A stretch of DNA of 64,000 nucleotides from Rhodanobacteraceae bacterium (GTDB taxonomy: Bacteria; Pseudomonadota; Gammaproteobacteria; Xanthomonadales; Rhodanobacteraceae). Made by a program: the position numbers and the translations under genes. Shown here piece by piece: positions 56,012-64,000 of the stretch. Numbering within the stretch: position 1 is the stretch's first letter; each line of letters starts with the position of its first letter. Location: positions 1 through 64,000 of the forward strand of contig JALUXG010000049.1 of NCBI GenBank assembly GCA_027019085.1, in the 5' to 3' direction. Below the pieces are notes generated by a model. It had not been told where the DNA came from and did no database searches. It worked only from the letters and a program-made list of their open reading frames with translations.

Positions 56012-56698
56012 TCATGCGATTGCGTAGCATGCCGGCGACTCCTTGACCGTCCAACGCAGTTTGCGGGCGATACCGGGGCCGATGCCGTCGACTTGCGCCA
56101 ACGTATCCGCATCGGCGGCGATAACGGCTTCGATACTGCCGAAGCGCCGGAGCAGGCGTGACGCGCGAGTGGGGCCGATGCCCGGCAACCCCTGCAGAAC
56201 ATGCGACTGCAAGGCGGCCTTGCCCCTGGGGCGGCGGCCATGCCGCGGCAACGCGCCGCTGGCGATGGCAACTCGCTGCCGTGCTGCCGAGCACAGCGTA
56301 CGCACCGTCTCGTGCGCGTTCCGCGTGCGCAATAGCGGTACGCCGATGAACAACGCAACGTTCAGCAACGCGCCCTGGATGGCCTCGGCGTGCATGCCGC
56401 TGGAGGCCAGGTCACGACCGGTTCCCTCGAGAATCAATGCCGCCGGGAGTCTTGCATTCACCAGCCGCAACGCCTGGTTGAACAACCTGCCGTCCTTGAT
56501 CGACGCCACCAGGTCAGGCAGCGTTTTGCGTTCGAACAGCAATGCGTCGTCGATACAGTAATCACCGACGGACAGTCGCCGCACATCGATATGGAATAGG
56601 CCGCACGTCTCAAGTGCGTCGGGCACGGGACCACGGCATTCACGATCGTCGATGACCATGCTTGGCCGGGCCACGGGTTTGTCGTTCGGGGAATGCAT
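56012..56698 (-). CDS. ERCC4/XPF-type nuclease with tandem helix-hairpin-helix
   Basis: 'VIDDRECRGPV..LSVGDYCIDDALLFERKTLPDLVASIKDGRLFNQALRL' (ERKxxxD motif) and HhH 'LQGLPGIGPTRASRLLRRFGSIEAVIAADADTLAQVDGIGPGIARKL'. Confidence 0.92.
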   Translation of the reverse strand: MHSPNDKPVARPSMVIDDRECRGPVPDALETCGLFHIDVRRLSVGDYCIDDALLFERKTLPDLVASIKDGRLFNQALRLVNARLPAALILEGTGRDLASSGMHAEAIQGALLNVALFIGVPLLRTRNAHETVRTLCSAARQRVAIASGALPRHGRRPRGKAALQSHVLQGLPGIGPTRASRLLRRFGSIEAVIAADADTLAQVDGIGPGIARKLRWTVKESPACYAIA

Positions 56699-57145
56699 TC
56701 AGCGCTCTTTGCCGCCACGGTGCCGGAACGGGTCGAGTACCTGCACCGTGGTGTCCTTGAAATGCCTGGTATTGCGCGTCACGACCGTCAGGTCATGAAT
56801 CAGGGCCGTGGCGGCGATCAGTTTGTCCAGCGCATTCTCCGGGTGTGGGGTACACAGGCGTCCCCAGGTTTGGGCGATGTCGGCATCGATGTCGAGGATG
56901 TGATCACCAAAATCATCGATGATGCGGTTCAACCATTTTTCAAGCCGTTTCGCCTGCGGCAAGTCCCCGCGATGACGGATCCGTTCCACGCCACGCCGCA
57001 GCTCGCCCACGGTGATGACGGAGAGGAAGGCATCGGAGCGCGAGGATGTCAGGTCGGCAAAAAAGCGTTGTACGCCGGGATGGGCACGCCGTCCCTTGCG
57101 GGCTTCGCTGATGATATTGGTATCAATCAAATACATCGCGGACAT
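56699..57145 (-). CDS. PIN-domain toxin (VapC/FitB-like)
   Basis: 'MYLIDTNIISEARKGRRAHPGVQRFF..SVITVGELRRGVER..PENALDKLIAATALIHDLTVVTRNTRHF'. Confidence 0.92.
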   Translation of the reverse strand: MSAMYLIDTNIISEARKGRRAHPGVQRFFADLTSSRSDAFLSVITVGELRRGVERIRHRGDLPQAKRLEKWLNRIIDDFGDHILDIDADIAQTWGRLCTPHPENALDKLIAATALIHDLTVVTRNTRHFKDTTVQVLDPFRHRGGKER

Positions 57146-57356
57146 CCGTGTCCTGTACCCGATCGAAATCCGTGTCGGTACCTACGTCGGGCATGGATGC
57201 AAGCACGCTGGCCAGGCTCTTGCGGCGGGTTTTCATCAAGGCCTCCTCCAGGATCGCCCGGTGCTCCGCCTCTGCGCTGCGTGCATGCCTGCCCGCCTGT
57301 TTCTTGAGCTTGCGGACCAGCTCTTCATCAAGATTGCGCACGATCAGGTTGGCCAT
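57123..57356 (-). CDS. RHH-type antitoxin (VapB/FitA-like)
   Basis: 'MANLIVRNLDEELVRKLKKQAGRHARSAEAEHRAILEEAL' FitA/RHH N-terminus; overlaps the toxin gene. Confidence 0.92.
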   Translation of the reverse strand: MANLIVRNLDEELVRKLKKQAGRHARSAEAEHRAILEEALMKTRRKSLASVLASMPDVGTDTDFDRVQDTDVRDVFD

Positions 57357-57436
57357 GTGTGAGCATTCCGTGTTTGACCAAGTTGATATCAATGATATCA
57401 CATTGCTTTGCACGCACGTCATGAAGATCAAGTGCG

Positions 57437-58948
57437 CTACTTGTCGCCGAACACACCTGCGTCACGCTGACGCGGCAAGAACAGTCCAAGACCGAAGTGG
57501 CAGGCAAAACCAAGCGCCAGTGGGCCTTCAACCAGTTCGGGGAAGGTCAGGCGCCAGAAGCTGCCGAGGCGGTCGGGTTGTGTGACACCGCGGCGGAGAC
57601 GGAAGCGTTTGAAGTGGATTGAGCTGCGCTTGCGGTTTTTGCCGACATCCACTTCAACGAAGGATTCCAGCGCGACAGGCTCGGGCAAGCCGCGTTCACG
57701 GCATTCGCGGCGGATCTGGTCTTCGACACTAAAACGTTTTTTGAAGTGCCAGGGGTGCAGGTAAGGCGTAACCGAATCCCAGGTGAGGCTTTTCCACATC
57801 AAGACGCCGCCTGTTTCGATCCCACCTATGCCTTCCAGTGCCAGCCGCCATTCGCCGCCGTCGCGACTCCAGATCCGGTTCAGGCTTTCCAGTACCCGTT
57901 GTTGTGGCATGTCCATGCCGTCCGGTACGTGTATCAGGAGTCGATCGATCATGCCGTCTCCATTGCTGTCCCAGGGAAGGTAAAAGGCATGGCGGTGCCG
58001 GTTGCCCGCGGGCAGGTCGTGGCCAGAAAAGTTCGGGGGAATTTGGTCTTCCCCCAGAACCTTCCGGGATCGGCTCATGACGGCGCTACGCATCAGCTCG
58101 CCGATGCGCAGGCTGTCTTCCACACGCGGCAGCGGTTTGCCGGCGAGAATGAAGCTGGCGGTTGTGGCCCCGGGAACATGGGTCTTGTGAATGATCCGCC
58201 GAGGTTTCAACGCATCGACTGGACGCAGGTAACTCACCTTGCGTACGGCGGGGGGTTGGTTCCAGCCTTGCTTGCGAAGGTCGGCGGTGTCTACGGACAG
58301 CGCATCGAGCAAATTGTCAGGCAAGGTTTTCCCAAGTTTTTTCTCGGCTTTCTTGTCAGGCAGGAAACCTTCTCGCAGTTTTTCGTATTCGTCCGATGCG
58401 TAGGGTACGTACAGGGTCACTTTCTCACCGTGCAACTCGCCCGTCGTCGTGTCGAGTGCATCGGTGCCCGGTTTGCAATTGGATTCAGATGCCTTGGTGA
58501 TGCGTTGGGCCTCCACCCAGGATTCGGCGCGGCCAAGGTAGCCCAGGACAGCCAGTAGGTCATCGAGCAGCTTGCGTTGATCGTCGGGCAGTACCAGAGT
58601 TGGCCAGACCACGACCAGCGGATCGTCGCGCCCGACGGCTGCGAAGGCGTCGAAGATCAGCGAGGTCTTGTTAGCCGCGAACTGCGGCATGTAATGGCGC
58701 GTATGGCTGTGACTGGCCGCCGGTAGGCGGTACTCGGGCAGCTCCTCGGCCAGCGATTCAATCAGGCCCAGCATGGTGGACTCGTCATGCTTGCCGGCAG
58801 GCTTGATCTTGTGATGCCAGGTGGCGATGAGCGCGCGCAGGATGCGCCACGGTTCGGGCGGCCAGGCCACAGCGCCCTCGTTGACGTGCCGATCCCAGGG
58901 TGTGGCGTGATAGCGCCCGGCGGGAAAGGTGAAGGACAGCGCGAGCAT
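57437..58948 (-). CDS. csb2: Type I-G Cas5-Cas6-like protein Csb2
   Basis: 'LALSFTFPAGRYHATPWDRHVNEGAVAWPPEPWRILRALIATWH' Csb2 N-terminus; synteny with csb1/csx17. Confidence 0.93.
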   Translation of the reverse strand: MLALSFTFPAGRYHATPWDRHVNEGAVAWPPEPWRILRALIATWHHKIKPAGKHDESTMLGLIESLAEELPEYRLPAASHSHTRHYMPQFAANKTSLIFDAFAAVGRDDPLVVVWPTLVLPDDQRKLLDDLLAVLGYLGRAESWVEAQRITKASESNCKPGTDALDTTTGELHGEKVTLYVPYASDEYEKLREGFLPDKKAEKKLGKTLPDNLLDALSVDTADLRKQGWNQPPAVRKVSYLRPVDALKPRRIIHKTHVPGATTASFILAGKPLPRVEDSLRIGELMRSAVMSRSRKVLGEDQIPPNFSGHDLPAGNRHRHAFYLPWDSNGDGMIDRLLIHVPDGMDMPQQRVLESLNRIWSRDGGEWRLALEGIGGIETGGVLMWKSLTWDSVTPYLHPWHFKKRFSVEDQIRRECRERGLPEPVALESFVEVDVGKNRKRSSIHFKRFRLRRGVTQPDRLGSFWRLTFPELVEGPLALGFACHFGLGLFLPRQRDAGVFGDK

Positions 58949-58951
58949 GGT

Positions 58952-62119
<3,168 letters not shown>

Positions 62120-62127
<8 letters not shown>

Positions 62128-64000
62128 GGTCGTCTCCTTGCTGCTCGGCTGCGGAGGCCCGCCAATCGGCCAGGCGCACCAGGGTTTCCAGCCAGGCCAG
62201 TTGAAATGGACCGTGTTCATCGAGCAGTTTGAGGGTGCGTTCGGTCCAGGACGGCCCCTGCTCGCCTTCGCCGATTTCCATCAGCGCCAGCTTCAGGGCG
62301 GTCTGGGCACTTTGTTCACCATCGAAGTCGAGCGCGGGCAGTACGTCGCCTTCCCACACGCCACGGGCGAAACGTTTGACTCCTGAAGCCGCTTCTTCGG
62401 TGGGCATGGCGCGCAGGCTCATGCGCACCTTGCCGTGGTGAGCGGCGATCAGGTAGGCGATGAGGTCGGCATCGGGCTCGCCGTCGTGCTGGGCCAGCCA
62501 ACCGAGCATGGAGGCCAATTCATGGCGGAAGAAGGGTCGGCTGTGGCGTGCTTTGCAAGGGGACTTGGCCAAGAACCCCTGCGGTGCCTGTTCGCAGGCG
62601 TGCATGGTGGCATCGAAAATCTCATGCGCCTTGCCGAGGTCGTGCCAGCGTGCGGCGCGGACCACGCTGGCGCTGTGCGTGGTTTCCTCAAGCGCTTTGC
62701 AGAGTGCCCCGGCTTGCGCGGCCACGTGACCAAGGTGGGCAGGCAATGCCACGGGCTTGTTCTGCCGTGAGCCCCAATCCTCCCCATACGCGTCCTGTCG
62801 TTCTGATGCCGCCACCGTGACGAGTGGCACTTTCGGTTTTTTGATGGTGGCATCGAAGCCGAGGTGTTCGACGTAACCGCCATCGGCGGCGCGCAGCATC
62901 AGCGTCATGCCAGGATGCGGCTCGTGGTCGAGTTTCATCCACTGTCCGTTGCGTTTCTTGTCGCCGAGCGTGTCCCAGTACCATGCGCCGCGTTTATGGA
63001 GACCTCTGGCCTGGCCCATGGATATGGGGCAGAGTTCGGCGCGATCCGGCCTGCCCTCGGGCTTGCCGTCGGCTGCGGATTGATTGGGGTCATCCTTGAA
63101 ATCACGCCAGAACACCTGCACGCCGGGGTTACCGGTGTCGCGGATGTAGTCGGACACGTCCACATCGAAACCGGACAAATCAGGATCCGTATTGAACAGA
63201 TCGAGCAGATCCTTGCGACGCAGAACAGCGGTGAGTTGACGCGCCTCATCAGTGGCTGGAAGGTCTCGAGGACTGGCGCTGGAGAGGCCGGCCAGCTTGT
63301 TGCGTGCGTTCGTCAGCAAGTCTGACGTGTAGGGCAAGGCATCGGCATCGACCGCGATGTCCACCCAGAAGATGCGGGCACCCTCCGTGTTGTATTCGCC
63401 GTAGCGGTTGCAGCGCCCGAAGCGCTGTACCAGAGAAGGCCAGGGCGCAAGTTCGGTCACCAGGGTTTTCGATGAGATGTCCACACCGGCCTCGATGGCC
63501 TGGGTGGCGACGATGATGCGGTCTGGAACATTCTTTTCGCCCAGGTGACGCGCTTGTTCGGCACGCTCGGCGGCACGGAAGCGGGCATGAATCAGGAGAT
63601 CGGCCCGGTTCGGACGTTGTTTACGCAGAAGGTGAAAGAGCTGCTGTGCCCGCCCGACATGGTTGACGATGACCAGCGTCTGCGCCGTCTCGTCGTGGGC
63701 CTCCAGTACCCAATCGGCAAGGTCTTGCAGATAGGTCTGCAATCCTTGCTTGTTGCCCGCCTCTTTGGATAGGGAAAAGCGAGCTTTGGCCAGCGATTTC
63801 ACTGCCTGCAAGCGAGCCGCTGCCTGCTCGCGGTCCTGTTCGCCGAGACCATGCGTCGCCAGGGATTCGAGATGGGTGTGCATGTCCACCGTATCCAGCC
63901 AATCACGGTTCAGAGTGGCCGATATCCACAGGGTGCGGCTGTTTTTCGCCAAGGGAAAACTTCGTCGGAAGGCTTCGAGTTGTGCCGAGGTGGTGAGCCC
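62120..64000 (-). CDS. cas3: Cas3 helicase-nuclease (N-terminus outside the window), HD domain C-terminal to helicase
   Basis: Helicase motifs 'LWISATL', 'VATQAIEAGVDISSKTLVTELAPWPSLVQRFGRCNRYGE'; then HD 'ARWHDLGKAHEIF', 'HELASMLGWL', 'AAHHGKVRMS', 'LADWRASAAEQ'. Frame open to the edge. Confidence 0.94.

Overview
This is a GC-rich gammaproteobacterial chromosome segment, probably Lysobacterales/Xanthomonadales-like; that taxonomy is inferred from gene content only. From left to right it contains: an HTH/excisionase-type gene with an AT-rich upstream region full of repeats; a complete pel exopolysaccharide operon (pelA, split pelB, pelC-G, then a galE/pelX-like epimerase); an envelope/lipid cluster (asnB-like, GT39, two head-to-head LAB_N paralogs, and a GT4-PAP2 pair behind a Pho-box-like sequence); POT transporter, dedA, queF and dpp4; and nrdA and nrdB separated by an opposite-strand GIY-YIG gene with REP-like repeats. 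Two divergent cobalamin riboswitches follow (nrdA on -, btuB on +), then a REPIN-like palindrome, zapE, a hydrolase, a cytochrome c and an mdtABC-like RND system. The right end is a type I-G (formerly I-U) CRISPR-Cas locus. I counted 76 repeats of 36 bp by hand (75 spacers), followed by cas2, a cas4-cas1 fusion, csb2, csb1, csx17/cas8 and cas3, which runs off the window. The most unusual feature is a co-directional four-gene block between csb2 and cas4-cas1: a VapBC/FitAB-like toxin-antitoxin pair, an XPF/ERCC4-type nuclease with helix-hairpin-helix repeats, and a SEC-C zinc-motif protein. This is my main candidate for an undescribed CRISPR-associated module. All family calls come from reading motifs and translations; no database search was run.
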